DNA of 41,001 nt from Chitinophaga pinensis. Its GTDB lineage: Bacteria > Bacteroidota > Bacteroidia > 2-12-FULL-35-15. The DNA is taken from the NCBI GenBank assembly GCA_945885475.1, contig CAMCYR010000026.1, forward strand, positions 1 to 41,001, given 5' to 3'. Each line of letters begins with the position of its first letter. Position 1 is the stretch's first letter. The notes beneath the pieces were generated by a model that searched no databases, had not been told where the DNA came from, and saw only the letters and a program-made list of their open reading frames with translations. Both the position numbers and the translations under genes were made by a program. Positions 7,274-17,390 of the stretch are shown here, piece after piece.

Positions 7274-9010
7274 ATGAAAAAAACATTTTCATCTCTACCT
7301 ATAATGATCACATTATTTATAAAAACAAAAATATTTACCACTCTTTTATTGCTGTCTGTATTTTTTTCATCTTGCGGTATACTTGGTATTCATTTAAAAG
7401 TATCCAATCCTAAAAAAGCTGGTGGCTATCCGAAAGCAACAAAACAAAACACCTTATTGGCTGAGAAAAGCCGGTATAGAGACTGTTTTGATGTACATCA
7501 CAACACATTGAAAATTGAAGTTTTCCCTTCTGCAAAATTCATAAAAGGCGACGTACTCATCCGTGCAAAAGCGGTTACAGATTTCGACACGCTTCAGATC
7601 GACTTGTACAAAAACATGAAAATAAACAGTATTTCAACGGGCGGTGAAAAACTCATTTTTGTAAGAGAGGAAGGCGCTGTTTTTGTAAAAATGAATCAAC
7701 CGGTTAAAGCAGGTGCAGACATTGAAATAAGAATAAATTATGAAGGTACGCCATTGGTTGCAAAACGGGCACCATGGGACGGTGGCTTTGTATGGAAAAC
7801 AGACAAAGAAGGCAATCCCTGGATCGGAGTAGCATGTGAAAGCGAGGGCTCCAGCTTATGGTGGCCGAGCAAGGACATCATGAGTGATGAGGCAGACAGT
7901 ACAGATGTGACAATTACGGTTCCTGAAAAATTAATAGCAGTGAGTAACGGTGTATTAAAAGACAGTAGTAGCAAAAACGGGAAAAGCACCTATCACTGGC
8001 ACACCTCCTACCCGATCAACAATTACAATGTGACTATTTATGTGGGAAATTTTAAATTACTACACGATTCGTATGCAAGCACCAGCACCTGGAAAACGAC
8101 ATTTCTCAACCATTATGTTTTACCGTATAATTTCGAAAATGCAAAATACCATTTCCAGCAGTTAAAAAAACAGTTGGCTTTTTACGAAAAAATGTTCGGA
8201 CCATATCCATGGCAGCGTGATGGTTTCAAACTTATTGAATCGCCATATGCAGGAATGGAACATCAGTCTGCAATTGCATACGGGAATGGTTACAAAAATG
8301 ACTATCAGGAATTATTTGACTATATAATTTTACATGAAACGGCACATGAATGGTGGGGTAACAGTGTAACTGCGGCAGATTTATCGGATGCATGGATACA
8401 TGAAGGATTTGCAACCTATTGTGAAGCATTATATGTAGAAAACATTTCGGGGTACGAAGCATATCTCAATTATATGTATTGGCAGCGAATAAGCATTTTG
8501 AATAAACGTCCGGTTGCAAGAAAAAGAGAAATCCGCTATTTCGATTCAAACGATGAAGACATCTACAACAAGGGCTCCTGGGTGTTGCATTCCTTGAGAA
8601 CAACTTTAGAAAATGATTCCTTGTTTTTCGATATTTTAAAAACGTTCCGGCTTGAAAATCATCAGAAACAAATTTATACGGAAACATTCATTGATCTTAT
8701 TAATACGAAAACAGGAAAAGATTACAATTGGTTCTTCCAACAATATCTATTCAGAAGAGAAGCTCCGATACTAGAATTTTGCTGGAAAAATAATTCATTC
8801 TATTTCAAATGGACACATACAAATGAAGACTTTGAATTACCAATAAAAATAAAAGTGTTTGATAAAACAATTAAGATCACTCCAACTTCAAAAACTCAAA
8901 AGATCGAACTAAGCAATAGTTATCCTGATTTTTATGACAATTCGAATGAATTGTACTATGGCACCAAAAGCAATAAAAAGCTAGAGCAAGAATTTATCCG
9001 TAACCGATAA
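7274..9010 (+). CDS. M1-family zinc aminopeptidase, lipoprotein
   Basis: 578 aa. The gluzincin motif HETAHE is at 354-359 and the third zinc ligand E377 is in WIHEGFA, with 18 residues between H358 and E377 as in M1 peptidases. YAGMEH, upstream near residue 329, corresponds to the GAMEN exopeptidase motif. An N-terminal hydrophobic stretch ends in FFSSC with C34 as a likely lipidated cysteine, so the enzyme is probably exported and membrane-anchored, trimming peptides outside the cytoplasm. The start is uncertain: M11 (7304) gives a tighter lipoprotein signal than M1. It is shorter than PepN-type enzymes and lacks their large C-terminal domain. Its 3' end overlaps the convergent DUF218 gene by 17 bases. 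Confidence 0.92.
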   Translation: MKKTFSSLPIMITLFIKTKIFTTLLLLSVFFSSCGILGIHLKVSNPKKAGGYPKATKQNTLLAEKSRYRDCFDVHHNTLKIEVFPSAKFIKGDVLIRAKAVTDFDTLQIDLYKNMKINSISTGGEKLIFVREEGAVFVKMNQPVKAGADIEIRINYEGTPLVAKRAPWDGGFVWKTDKEGNPWIGVACESEGSSLWWPSKDIMSDEADSTDVTITVPEKLIAVSNGVLKDSSSKNGKSTYHWHTSYPINNYNVTIYVGNFKLLHDSYASTSTWKTTFLNHYVLPYNFENAKYHFQQLKKQLAFYEKMFGPYPWQRDGFKLIESPYAGMEHQSAIAYGNGYKNDYQELFDYIILHETAHEWWGNSVTAADLSDAWIHEGFATYCEALYVENISGYEAYLNYMYWQRISILNKRPVARKREIRYFDSNDEDIYNKGSWVLHSLRTTLENDSLFFDILKTFRLENHQKQIYTETFIDLINTKTGKDYNWFFQQYLFRREAPILEFCWKNNSFYFKWTHTNEDFELPIKIKVFDKTIKITPTSKTQKIELSNSYPDFYDNSNELYYGTKSNKKLEQEFIRNR

Positions 9011-9755
9011 CTTTATAGGTGATATAACCAACAATTTCATGGATAAGTGTATTCCAGTCGTTGATAGAAGAAGTATTTGGAATAAATAAATGATCGAACT
9101 CGAATTTCCGTGGTCCCGCATATCTGTCTGTGCTATATGGCGCAACATCCATACCAACAGCATCAAAACAATTTAAACTTCGTCTCATGTGAAAAGCAGA
9201 AGTAATCAAAAGAAACCGTCCTTTGATCTTTTGCTCATCGATAATCTTTTTAGTGAACAATGCATTTTCTCTTGTATTCTGTGATTCGGATTCAACAATA
9301 AAATCTTTTTCAGGAATACCCATAAACAAAATATAACGTTTAATATAAGCACCTTCTTTCATTTCGGGATGAAGAATCCTTCCTGATCCACCGGTAAAAA
9401 TTATTTTTTTTATAATGCCTAATTTATATAATTCAACAGCTTGTAACATACGATCAACACCTCTGTAAAATTGGGGACGCTGATAACCATCGTCATACAC
9501 ACTCATTCCGCCTAAGACAACTCCGACATCATATAGCTGAAGGTCTTCATATTTTGTTGCAGGAACTTCCCAAGCGCGGGAAAACTCATCGAAGATGAAA
9601 CTATTTGAGAAAAATAAAAGAAAACCAAATGCCCATAAGAAACATCTTTTTCTTCTTTTTTCATTTTTAGAATAAATGGAAACGAAAAACAAAGTGACAA
9701 TCCAGATAAGAGGATTGATAATGAAAACAAGCAATTTAGAGAGTATAAAAAACAC
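8994..9755 (-). CDS. YdcF/SanA-like DUF218 membrane protein
   Basis: 253 aa, starting with GTG. No ATG lies between the preceding in-frame stop and this codon. Two hydrophobic segments (about 4-27 and 39-55) precede a soluble DUF218 domain with DVGVVLGG, the RMLQAVELYKLG block, IIFTGGSG, ESQNTRENALFTKKI, and LLITSAFHMRRSLNCFDAVG. This order matches ElyC/YdcF/SanA relatives, which are linked to envelope integrity in enterobacteria. The biochemical activity of the family is not settled. The domain most likely faces the periplasm. It converges on and overlaps the M1 peptidase gene. A -7 element lies at 9775-9782. Confidence 0.88.
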   Translation of the reverse strand: MFFILSKLLVFIINPLIWIVTLFFVSIYSKNEKRRKRCFLWAFGFLLFFSNSFIFDEFSRAWEVPATKYEDLQLYDVGVVLGGMSVYDDGYQRPQFYRGVDRMLQAVELYKLGIIKKIIFTGGSGRILHPEMKEGAYIKRYILFMGIPEKDFIVESESQNTRENALFTKKIIDEQKIKGRFLLITSAFHMRRSLNCFDAVGMDVAPYSTDRYAGPRKFEFDHLFIPNTSSINDWNTLIHEIVGYITYKVIGYG

Positions 9756-9774
9756 GTTTTTTTTAATTAGTTAT

Positions 9775-9782
9775 CAAATATA
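9775..9782 (-). promoter_or_regulatory. Candidate -7 element for the DUF218 gene
   Basis: The minus strand reads TATATTTG (TAnnTTTG) 20 bases before the GTG start at 9755. This leaves a leader of only about a dozen bases and supports the GTG start. There is no TTG at the -33 spacing. Confidence 0.4.
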
Positions 9783-9881
9783 TAAAAATTAGATGAAACA
9801 GAAGAGAAGGGTCCTAAACGCTGTCGGTTCGAGCAGAAGATCAAGCTCAAACAATCTTCTAATTATTCATACCTTTACATC

Positions 9882-10925
9882 ATGATTAAAAGCACATTAA
9901 GGCTATTTTTTCAGTTTTTTCTCCTTGCCCTCTTCATCTTACTTTTGATAGAGTACAAAATGGCCATTTATGCTATTCTGCAAGGAAGTGGTCAGCTCGA
10001 ACTTGTTTGGAAAGCCCAACCAATCGATAAAGTATTGCAGGATACTACATTTCCAGATTCATTAAAACAGAAATTAAAACTCGTTACTGAGATCAAACAA
10101 TATACGATCGACAGTCTAGGAATGGCTCCTACAAAAAATTACAGTTCAGTATTTGATCAAAAAAACAAATCGCTTTTAGTAAATGTATCCGCCTGTAAAC
10201 CCTTCTCATTTGAGCCCAAAGAATGGACATTCCCTTTTTTAGGAACTGTTCCATACAAAGGATTTTTTGATAAAAATGAAGCTAAAAAAGAGATACTGCA
10301 TTTGAGAATGCAAGACTACGATGTGGATGTTTATAGTCCTTCAGGCTGGTCAACACTCGGCTGGTTCAATGATCCAATCCTTTCAAATATGCTAAAACGA
10401 AGTGAAGGAAGCCTATCTAATCTCATCATCCATGAATTAACCCATGGAACTCTATTTGTAAAAAACAATGTGAACTTCAATGAAAACCTTGCAAACTTTA
10501 TTGGTGACAAAGGCGCTGAACAATTTTTATTGCAAAAATTTGGAAAATATTCAAAACAATATACAGCATATGAACAAGGTAAATCGGATGAAAAAACATA
10601 TGATGCATACATTTTAAAAAGTACTGAACGCCTTGATAGTCTTTACAAAACAATGTCAAATAATTTAGAATATAGCATCAAAAAAAATAAAAAGAAACGA
10701 TTGATTCAAGAGATTGTGCTTGGTGTATATCGATTACCGTTATTTGAGAGACAGAAATACTTCAACTATTCAAAACAAGCATTTTTTGAAGGCAATGCAT
10801 TTTTCATGACATTTAAACGATACGATTCTCAATATGACATGTTTGAAAAAGAGTTCAAAGAAAAATACAATTCAGACCTAAAAAAGTACCTTTCTTCATT
10901 AAAAGAAAAGTATCCCTCATTGTAA
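9882..10925 (+). CDS. Membrane-anchored putative metallo-aminopeptidase (PF10023-like)
   Basis: 347 aa. One N-terminal transmembrane helix (about 7-28) is followed by a soluble domain. The zinc-binding motif HELTH is at 184-188, followed by NFNENLANFIGDKGAEQFL with E201 as the likely third ligand. The IHELTH...FNE..A.F.G arrangement is that of the 'predicted aminopeptidase' family (PF10023, formerly DUF2265). Proteobacterial members of that family are usually lipoproteins; here I see an uncleaved-looking anchor and no lipobox. The substrate is unknown. The C-terminal third is lysine-rich and helical. It stands alone between the divergent DUF218 gene and icmF. Confidence 0.8.
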   Translation: MIKSTLRLFFQFFLLALFILLLIEYKMAIYAILQGSGQLELVWKAQPIDKVLQDTTFPDSLKQKLKLVTEIKQYTIDSLGMAPTKNYSSVFDQKNKSLLVNVSACKPFSFEPKEWTFPFLGTVPYKGFFDKNEAKKEILHLRMQDYDVDVYSPSGWSTLGWFNDPILSNMLKRSEGSLSNLIIHELTHGTLFVKNNVNFNENLANFIGDKGAEQFLLQKFGKYSKQYTAYEQGKSDEKTYDAYILKSTERLDSLYKTMSNNLEYSIKKNKKKRLIQEIVLGVYRLPLFERQKYFNYSKQAFFEGNAFFMTFKRYDSQYDMFEKEFKEKYNSDLKKYLSSLKEKYPSL

Positions 10926-10982
10926 GCCCAAAATCGCTTTAAAAAGGAGCAAAACCGATACAAATAAAGCATTTAGGTTCAT

Positions 10983-11013
10983 TTGTTTTAATCCCTCCAA
11001 AACATTAAATTTG
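10983..11013 (+). promoter_or_regulatory. icmF promoter, TTG-N20-TAAATTTG
   Basis: TTG at 10983-10985, a 20-base spacer, then TAAATTTG at 11006-11013. Both elements and the spacing match the Bacteroidota housekeeping promoter. Transcription would start near 11020, leaving a leader of about 22 bases before the icmF ATG at 11043. Confidence 0.75.
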
Positions 11014-11042
11014 TTGCTTATTCAACGCAATAAATAAAAGAG

Positions 11043-14000
11043 ATGAATACATTCGTTACAGAACCCTATAAATCAAAATATAAAATCAGGATAGTTACAG
11101 CCGCTTCCTTATTTGACGGACATGATGCTGCAATAAATATCATGCGCAGAATAATTCAAAGTAGTGGCGTGGAAGTTATTCACTTAGGACATGACAGAAG
11201 TGTTGAAGAGATCGTAAATTGTGCCATTCAGGAGGATGCGAATGCAATTGCCCTTACCTCCTATCAGGGTGGTCACAATGAATTTTTCAAATACATGTTT
11301 GATCTTTTAAAGGAAAAAGGATGTGGACATATTAAAATATTTGGTGGTGGCGGTGGAACAATCCTGCCGACTGAAATTGCTGAATTGCAAGCTTACGGGA
11401 TAACCCGCATATACGCCCCTGATGATGGTCGTGCAATGGGATTACAAGGAATGATTAATGACATGTTGGAGAAATGCGACTTTCCAACAGGTAATAATTT
11501 AAACGGTGAAGCAGAGAATCTAATAAAGAAAGATATTAAATCAATTGCCCGCCTAATTTCTGCTGCTGAAAATTTTCCGGATGAATTTGCGAAGGTTCTT
11601 CCAGAAATAGCAAATCATTTACATGTAAAAACAACGCCTGTGCTTGGAATAACTGGAACGGGGGGCGCAGGAAAATCTTCTTTGGTAGATGAATTAGTAC
11701 GCAGATTCTTAATTGATTTTCCTAAAAAAACAATTGCAATTATTTCCGTTGACCCATCGAAACGCAAAACAGGCGGAGCATTACTTGGTGATAGAATCCG
11801 TATGAACGCGATCCGCAACGAACGCGTTTACATGCGTTCATTAGCTACCCGTCAGAGCAATTTAGCATTATCAAAATATGTGAAAGAAGCGGTTGACATT
11901 GTTAAAGCAGCGAACTATGATCTGATCATTTTAGAAACGTCAGGAATCGGACAAAGTGATACGGAAATTACGGAGCACAGTGATATGAGTTTGTATGTTA
12001 TGACACCTGAATACGGTGCCGCAACGCAATTGGAAAAGATTGACATGTTGGATTTTGCAGACATTATTGCCTTAAATAAATTTGACAAACGTGGTGCCTT
12101 GGATGCAATCCGCGATGTAAAAAAACAATACAAACGCAATCATCAATTGTGGGAAACCGATGATGAACTTCTTCCAGTATATGGAACCATTGCTTCGCAG
12201 TTCAATGATCCCGGAATGAATAAATTGTACAAGGCGATCGTGAATATGCTGGCTGAAAAAACCGGTGCAGATCTAAAATCAGACTTTGCAGTTACAGATG
12301 AAATGAGTGAAAAGATCTATATCATTCCTCCAAGTAGAACACGATACCTCGCAGAAATAGCGGAGAGCAACCGTGGGTATGATAAATGGGTGGATGAACA
12401 AAAAGACATTGCTCAAACATTATATTCCATTCAAAAATCGATTATCGCATTAAAAGAATCGAAAGTAGAAGACAAAGACCGGATCATTAAGGGATTAGAA
12501 GAAACCGCTGCTCAGATCAATCTGGGATTTGACGGTCGCAACAAAAAAATACTGGATGGCTGGGCAGACAAAGTTCAACAGTATAAAAATGAGTTCTTCA
12601 TTTTTAAAGTACGCGACAAAGAAATTAAAATCCAAACACATTACGAATCGCTTTCGCATTCACAGATACCGAAGATATCCACCCCGACCTACGAAGCATG
12701 GGGGGATATTTTAAAATGGAACTTACAGGAAAATGTACCGGGAGAATTCCCTTACACCTCCGGAGTTTTTCCTTTCAAACGTGAGGGGGAAGATCCTACA
12801 CGCATGTTTGCAGGAGAAGGCGGGCCCGAACGAACGAACAGACGCTTCCACTACGTAAGCCTAGGAATGCCTGCACACCGCTTGAGTACAGCGTTTGACA
12901 GCGTTACATTATATGGACAAGATCCTGCAATCCGCCCGGATATTTATGGAAAGATTGGCAACTCCGGTGTTTCTATTTGCTGTTTAGATGATGCAAAAAA
13001 ACTTTATAGTGGTTTTAATCTTGCAGATGCAAAAACATCGGTGAGTATGACCATCAACGGTCCAGCGGCCATGCTAACAGGCTTTTTTATGAATACGGCT
13101 ATTGATCAGCAGTGTGAAATCTATATCAAGCAAAATAGTTTAGAAAAAGAAATTGAAAAAAAGATTAGTGAAATTTTCAAAAAGAAAGAAGTTACCCGTC
13201 CACAATATCAAGGACCATTACCTGAAGGAAATGACGGTTTAGGATTAATGTTATTGGGGGTTACCGGAGATCAGGTATTACCAAAAGATGTATATGAAAA
13301 GATAAAAGCTGAAACGATCTCATTGGTCCGAGGAACCGTTCAGGCAGATATTTTAAAAGAGGATCAGGCGCAAAATACGTGTATTTTCTCTACCGAATTC
13401 GCCTTGCGTCTGATGGGCGACATGCAGGATTATTTCATTCAGCAGAATATCCGAAATTTCTATTCGGTTTCTATATCAGGTTATCACATCGCTGAAGCGG
13501 GTGCTAATCCGATCACACAGCTTGCATTAACTTTATCCAACGGTTTCACTTACGTAGAATATTATGTAAGTCGCGGCATGGATATCAATAAATTTGCTCC
13601 GAACTTATCGTTCTTCTTCAGCAACGGTATCGATCCGGAATATTCGGTTATTGGCCGTGTTGCGCGCAGAATATGGGCAAAAGCGATGAAGAACAAATAC
13701 AATGCAAATGAACGTTCACAAATGTTGAAATACCACATTCAAACTTCAGGTCGTTCATTGCATGCACAGGAAATTGACTTCAATGATATCCGCACAACAC
13801 TTCAGGCATTGTATGCGATTTACGACAACTGCAATTCCTTGCACACAAACGCTTACGATGAGGCGATAACTACTCCAACTGAAGAATCGGTAAGAAGAGC
13901 GATGGCGATCCAACTGATCATAAACAGGGAATTGGGGTTAGCGAAAAATGAAAACCCTTTACAGGGCTCATTTATCATTGAAGAATTAACCAACCTGGTA

Positions 14001-14429
14001 GAAGAAGCTGTATTATTAGAGTTCGAGCGTATCAGTGAACGCGGCGGTGTATTAGGAGCGATGGAAACGATGTATCAGCGTGGGAAAATCCAGGAAGAAA
14101 GTTTGTATTATGAAACATTAAAACATACAGGTGAATACCCGATCATTGGTGTGAATACGTTCCTATCTTCGAAAGGGTCGCCTACAATTGTTCCAAAAGA
14201 AGTGATCCGTGCAACAGAAGAAGAAAAACAATATCAGATCACGATGTTGGTCGAATTGCAAAAAGGAAACGATGATAAATCGGTACAACTTTTACGTGAT
14301 CTTCAAACATTAGCCATTCAAAATAAAAATATTTTTGAAGGCTTAATGGAAGTATCTAAATATTGTTCATTAGGACAGATTACCAATGCTTTGTTTGAGG
14401 TAGGTGGGCAATACAGAAGGAACATGTAA
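11043..14429 (+). CDS. icmF: Fused isobutyryl-CoA mutase, IcmF
   Basis: 1128 aa in three parts. Residues ~14-150 form the cobalamin-binding domain with DGHDAA at 25-30 (H27 is the expected lower axial ligand). Residues ~195-420 form a MeaB/ArgK-type G3E GTPase chaperone with P-loop GTGGAGKS at 205-212, [15 protein letters not shown], and NKFD at 345-348. Residues ~560-1128 form the B12 radical mutase (TIM-barrel) domain with [20 protein letters not shown] and FDSVTLYG. That 'GVFPFKREG' segment is the IcmF type, not the TYPFTRGPYPTMY type of methylmalonyl-CoA mutase. The enzyme interconverts isobutyryl-CoA and n-butyryl-CoA, or related acyl-CoAs, with the GTPase guarding cofactor loading. Exact substrate preference is not decidable here. 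It has its own promoter. Confidence 0.95.
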   Translation: MNTFVTEPYKSKYKIRIVTAASLFDGHDAAINIMRRIIQSSGVEVIHLGHDRSVEEIVNCAIQEDANAIALTSYQGGHNEFFKYMFDLLKEKGCGHIKIFGGGGGTILPTEIAELQAYGITRIYAPDDGRAMGLQGMINDMLEKCDFPTGNNLNGEAENLIKKDIKSIARLISAAENFPDEFAKVLPEIANHLHVKTTPVLGITGTGGAGKSSLVDELVRRFLIDFPKKTIAIISVDPSKRKTGGALLGDRIRMNAIRNERVYMRSLATRQSNLALSKYVKEAVDIVKAANYDLIILETSGIGQSDTEITEHSDMSLYVMTPEYGAATQLEKIDMLDFADIIALNKFDKRGALDAIRDVKKQYKRNHQLWETDDELLPVYGTIASQFNDPGMNKLYKAIVNMLAEKTGADLKSDFAVTDEMSEKIYIIPPSRTRYLAEIAESNRGYDKWVDEQKDIAQTLYSIQKSIIALKESKVEDKDRIIKGLEETAAQINLGFDGRNKKILDGWADKVQQYKNEFFIFKVRDKEIKIQTHYESLSHSQIPKISTPTYEAWGDILKWNLQENVPGEFPYTSGVFPFKREGEDPTRMFAGEGGPERTNRRFHYVSLGMPAHRLSTAFDSVTLYGQDPAIRPDIYGKIGNSGVSICCLDDAKKLYSGFNLADAKTSVSMTINGPAAMLTGFFMNTAIDQQCEIYIKQNSLEKEIEKKISEIFKKKEVTRPQYQGPLPEGNDGLGLMLLGVTGDQVLPKDVYEKIKAETISLVRGTVQADILKEDQAQNTCIFSTEFALRLMGDMQDYFIQQNIRNFYSVSISGYHIAEAGANPITQLALTLSNGFTYVEYYVSRGMDINKFAPNLSFFFSNGIDPEYSVIGRVARRIWAKAMKNKYNANERSQMLKYHIQTSGRSLHAQEIDFNDIRTTLQALYAIYDNCNSLHTNAYDEAITTPTEESVRRAMAIQLIINRELGLAKNENPLQGSFIIEELTNLVEEAVLLEFERISERGGVLGAMETMYQRGKIQEESLYYETLKHTGEYPIIGVNTFLSSKGSPTIVPKEVIRATEEEKQYQITMLVELQKGNDDKSVQLLRDLQTLAIQNKNIFEGLMEVSKYCSLGQITNALFEVGGQYRRNM

Positions 14430-14490
14430 TTCAGAATTATTAAGAAAGGGGAATTGCAGTACTAATTTTAAAAATTAAAACAAAAACGAA

Positions 14491-15279
14491 ATGAGATCAA
14501 ATCATGAAATCGACTACAAAATATTGGGCGAAGAGCTACAAGCGGTAGAAATTGAACTGGATCCGAATGAAACTGTTGTTGCAGAAGCGGGCAACTTTAT
14601 GATGATGGAAGATGGAATACGCATGGACACGATCTTTGGCGATGGCTCCAAAGAACAAGGTGGTTTTATGGATAAATTATTTTCTGCAGGAAAACGTTTG
14701 ATTGTAGGTGAAAGTTTATTTATGACAGCATTCACCAATAGCGGAAATCTAAAAAAACGGATCACCTTTGCGTCACCCTATCCCGGCAAGATCATCCCTA
14801 TGGATCTAAGCAAACTTGACGGAAAGATCATCTGTCAGAAAGATGCATTTTTGTGTGCAGCAAAAGGAGTGAGCATTGGTATTGAATTTCAGAAAAAACT
14901 CGGAACAGGTTTGTTTGGTGGTGAAGGTTTTATTATGGAAAAATTAGAAGGTGATGGAATGGCATTTGTGCATTCTGGAGGAATGATCATTGAAAAGCAA
15001 TTGATGCCCGGAGAACTAATAAAAGTAGATACAGGATGTATCGTTGCATTTACACATGAAGTAGATTATGACATTCAATTTATTGGTGGCATAAAAAATA
15101 CTATTTTTGGAGGTGAGGGATTATTTTTTGCAACCCTAAAAGGACCGGGAAAAGTTTGGATACAATCATTACCGGTGAGCCGCCTTGCCGGCAGACTGAT
15201 GGCTTATTCAAAAGGCGGAAAAGAAGAAGGCAGTGTTTTAGGAGGCTTAGGCAGAATATTTGACGGAGATAATCATTAA
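14491..15279 (+). CDS. AIM24/TIGR00266-family protein
   Basis: 262 aa, cytoplasmic by appearance with no signal peptide. It starts with [29 protein letters not shown], the signature opening of the TIGR00266/AIM24 family, and then has glycine-rich beta segments ([46 protein letters not shown]) typical of this beta-barrel fold. Yeast AIM24 is mitochondrial; the bacterial role is unknown. It begins 61 bases after icmF with no terminator or clear promoter between, so it may be partly co-transcribed. Confidence 0.9.
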   Translation: MRSNHEIDYKILGEELQAVEIELDPNETVVAEAGNFMMMEDGIRMDTIFGDGSKEQGGFMDKLFSAGKRLIVGESLFMTAFTNSGNLKKRITFASPYPGKIIPMDLSKLDGKIICQKDAFLCAAKGVSIGIEFQKKLGTGLFGGEGFIMEKLEGDGMAFVHSGGMIIEKQLMPGELIKVDTGCIVAFTHEVDYDIQFIGGIKNTIFGGEGLFFATLKGPGKVWIQSLPVSRLAGRLMAYSKGGKEEGSVLGGLGRIFDGDNH

Positions 15280-15340
15280 TCAGAAAATTTTCATTCTTGA
15301 ATTATATTCACTATTTTTATACTAACTAAAAAACAAAACC

Positions 15341-15703
15341 ATGAAAAAAATCATACTTTTATTTGTTGCGATGATCGCTTTCACAGCAACGAATGCGCAA
15401 GAAAAAAGCAAATCTCAAAAAGCTGACGCAGCAGGAAGAGCAACTACATTGACTGAAAAAATGTCAACAGTTCTTACTCTTACAGCAGATCAGAAAAATA
15501 AAGTACAAAACATTAATTTAGAGCGCATGAAATTAATGGATCTGAACCAGGAAAAATCCGGAAACAATCCGAATATTTTTGAGCAGGAAAAACAACGCAT
15601 CATTAGCAGATGGGAAAGCGATCTTAGTGCTGTTTTAAGTCCTGAGCAAATGACGTCATTAAAAAAGGAGCAGGCGCAAGAAAAAGCAAAAAACAGTAAA
15701 TAG
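15341..15703 (+). CDS. Small secreted LTxxQ-type protein
   Basis: 120 aa. A signal peptide (MKKIILLFVAMIAFTATNA, then Q) is followed by a short, charged, helical mature protein. LTLTADQKNKVQNINLERM and LSPEQMTSLKKEQ resemble the repeated LTxxQ segments of small Bacteroidota periplasmic proteins with loose similarity to the CpxP/Spy stress-chaperone fold. That link is inference from pattern only. It ends in a lysine/glutamine-rich tail, and a strong terminator follows at 15735-15766. Confidence 0.8.
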   Translation: MKKIILLFVAMIAFTATNAQEKSKSQKADAAGRATTLTEKMSTVLTLTADQKNKVQNINLERMKLMDLNQEKSGNNPNIFEQEKQRIISRWESDLSAVLSPEQMTSLKKEQAQEKAKNSK

Positions 15704-15734
15704 AATTAACATAATTCTTTTTTAAAATTTCTTA

Positions 15735-15766
15735 AAAAAAGCACAACCAAACAGTTGTGCTTTTTT
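15735..15766 (+). terminator. Strong intrinsic terminator
   Basis: A 13-base perfect stem (15735-15747 with 15754-15766), six-base loop, ending in TTTTTT. It closes the 120-aa gene. It overlaps a nominal upstream start codon for the TatD gene (15757), which argues for the ATG at 15778. Confidence 0.9.
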
Positions 15767-15777
15767 ATTCAGCAGCA

Positions 15778-16443
15778 ATGAACAACGCAATTCCTTATAC
15801 AAACATTCACACGCATCAAGCAACAGCGGAAGATGAACTGAGTATATTTAACGCTCCTGACCACTTCGATCCCTGCACCAGCAATATTTATGTTTCGATT
15901 GGCATTCATCCATGGAACATTGAAAAGGTCAACAGTACAGAATGTCTCGATTCGATTCAGACAAATGCTTCAGCAAAAAACGTTTTGGCAATTGGTGAAT
16001 GTGGGTTAGACAAACTCATTGATACCGATTTAAAAATACAGGAAGATCTTTTCAAGCAGCAGATACATATTGCAGAATCAGTAAAAAAGCCGTTGATCAT
16101 ACATTGTGTGAAAGCATTTGATGAATTAATCCGGATAAAAAAAGAATTAAATGTAAGCGTTCCCATGATTGTTCACGGATATAATAATAATGAACAGATT
16201 GCGGTAAAATTACTTGAAAACAAGTTTTATTTTTCATTTGGAAAAGCCTTGTTAAATGAAGACTCCAATGCTTCGAAAATAATTTCAATAATTCCGATTG
16301 GACAATTATTTTTGGAAACGGATGACACAGATATACCAATAAAAAGTATTTTTGAGAGAGCGAGTCGTTATTTACAAATAGATGAAGCAGCCTTAAAAGA
16401 AAAAATATATTTAAACTTCAAACGCATATTTACGAATGAGTGA
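15778..16443 (+). CDS. TatD-family metal-dependent hydrolase
   Basis: 221 aa from the ATG at 15778; an in-frame alternative at 15757 lies inside a terminator stem and was rejected. The metal-binding order of TatD proteins is present: HTH at 11-13, GECGLD with E74, IIHC with H109, VHGY with H133, and LETDD with D182. TatD proteins are TIM-barrel DNases/phosphoesterases acting on DNA 3' ends. This one is shorter than the ~260 aa of E. coli TatD, as is common in Bacteroidota. Its last 8 bases overlap the start of tcdA, so the two are translated as a coupled pair. Confidence 0.88.
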   Translation: MNNAIPYTNIHTHQATAEDELSIFNAPDHFDPCTSNIYVSIGIHPWNIEKVNSTECLDSIQTNASAKNVLAIGECGLDKLIDTDLKIQEDLFKQQIHIAESVKKPLIIHCVKAFDELIRIKKELNVSVPMIVHGYNNNEQIAVKLLENKFYFSFGKALLNEDSNASKIISIIPIGQLFLETDDTDIPIKSIFERASRYLQIDEAALKEKIYLNFKRIFTNE

Positions 16444-17158
16444 TTTACAATGGTTATCGAGGACTGAATTATTGATCGGCAAAGAACGATTGATGAAACT
16501 TCAGAATGCCCATGTTTTGGTTGTTGGAATGGGCGGAGTCGGCTCATTTGCTGCCGAATTCATCTGCAGAGGCGGCATTGGCAGCATGACCATTGTAGAT
16601 GGCGATGTGGTGGATCCGAGCAACAGAAACCGTCAGTTACCTGCATTGGCAACAACACATGGTTTACCAAAAGCAGAGATTATGGCGGAGCGCTTATTAT
16701 CTATCAATCCTGACTTGAAGCTTACGGTGATTAAAGAATTTATAAATCCAGACAGAGCCGTACAAATCCTATCTACACCTTACGATTATGTTGTGGATGC
16801 AATCGACAGCATCACTCCGAAAATAACCTTCTTAAAAACGGCATACGAACACAAAGTAAGAATTGTAAGTTCGATGGGCGCAGGAGCAAAATTAGATCCG
16901 ACACAATTACAAGTAGTTGACATATCAAAAACACATACATGCCCGTTTGCACAATATGTGCGTAAACGATTAAGAGAAGAAGGTATAAAAGAAGGAATAA
17001 AAACAGTTTTTTCTCCCGAAGAGCCGATAAAAGAATCCTTGATGCTGACGGATGGAAGGAATTTTAAAAAATCAGCATACGGAACCATTTCATACTTACC
17101 TGCTACATTCGGAAGTGTTTGTGCTTCTGTCGTTATTAGAGATCTAATTGGTAAATGA
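16436..17158 (+). CDS. tcdA: tRNA threonylcarbamoyladenosine dehydratase (TcdA/CsdL-like)
   Basis: 240 aa E1-like ThiF-fold protein. GMGGVG at 31-36 is the nucleotide-binding loop, D55/D57 in IVDGDVVD bind ATP/Mg, and NRNRQ at 63-67 is the R-finger region. VDAIDSITPK and the SSMGAGAKLDPTQ block are distinctive of TcdA (YgdL). The family cyclises N6-threonylcarbamoyladenosine (t6A37) in tRNA to ct6A with ATP. Catalytic parts look intact. It overlaps the TatD stop by 8 bases. Confidence 0.92.
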   Translation: MSDLQWLSRTELLIGKERLMKLQNAHVLVVGMGGVGSFAAEFICRGGIGSMTIVDGDVVDPSNRNRQLPALATTHGLPKAEIMAERLLSINPDLKLTVIKEFINPDRAVQILSTPYDYVVDAIDSITPKITFLKTAYEHKVRIVSSMGAGAKLDPTQLQVVDISKTHTCPFAQYVRKRLREEGIKEGIKTVFSPEEPIKESLMLTDGRNFKKSAYGTISYLPATFGSVCASVVIRDLIGK

Positions 17159-17390
17159 TGAACAAGCGAATAGAAAGAGAGCGATTGTATTTGCGTGAAG
17201 TTAGTTGTTAGTTAGTTGAAGTAAATGCCAATGTAAGGGATTCTGCATCGGGGAAACGAGGCAGGACTGTATCGAGAATCTTTTCAAAGATCAATTTACG
17301 TTTAATGGTTTCCTTTACAATTCATTCGCATTCAGCAGAAAGAAACATTAAAAAAGACACTCCTCTAATAAAAATAGGTAGAGGTAAAAC

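Noticed and set aside
9870-9877. TACCTTTA as a -7 element for the gene at 9882
   Set aside because: It has a mismatch at the final G and is so close to the ATG that transcription would begin at or after the start codon.
15297-15319. TTG...TATTTTTA as a promoter for the 120-aa secreted protein
   Set aside because: The spacing is 12 bases and the second element lacks the final G, so the match is too poor.
15757-15777. Seven-codon N-terminal extension of the TatD gene
   Set aside because: The extension lies in the stem and T run of the terminator at 15735-15766, and the ATG at 15778 gives the normal family N-terminus.
17157-17213. Short plus-strand ORF starting at the tcdA stop
   Set aside because: Only about 18 codons, with no conserved features or downstream partner; likely chance.
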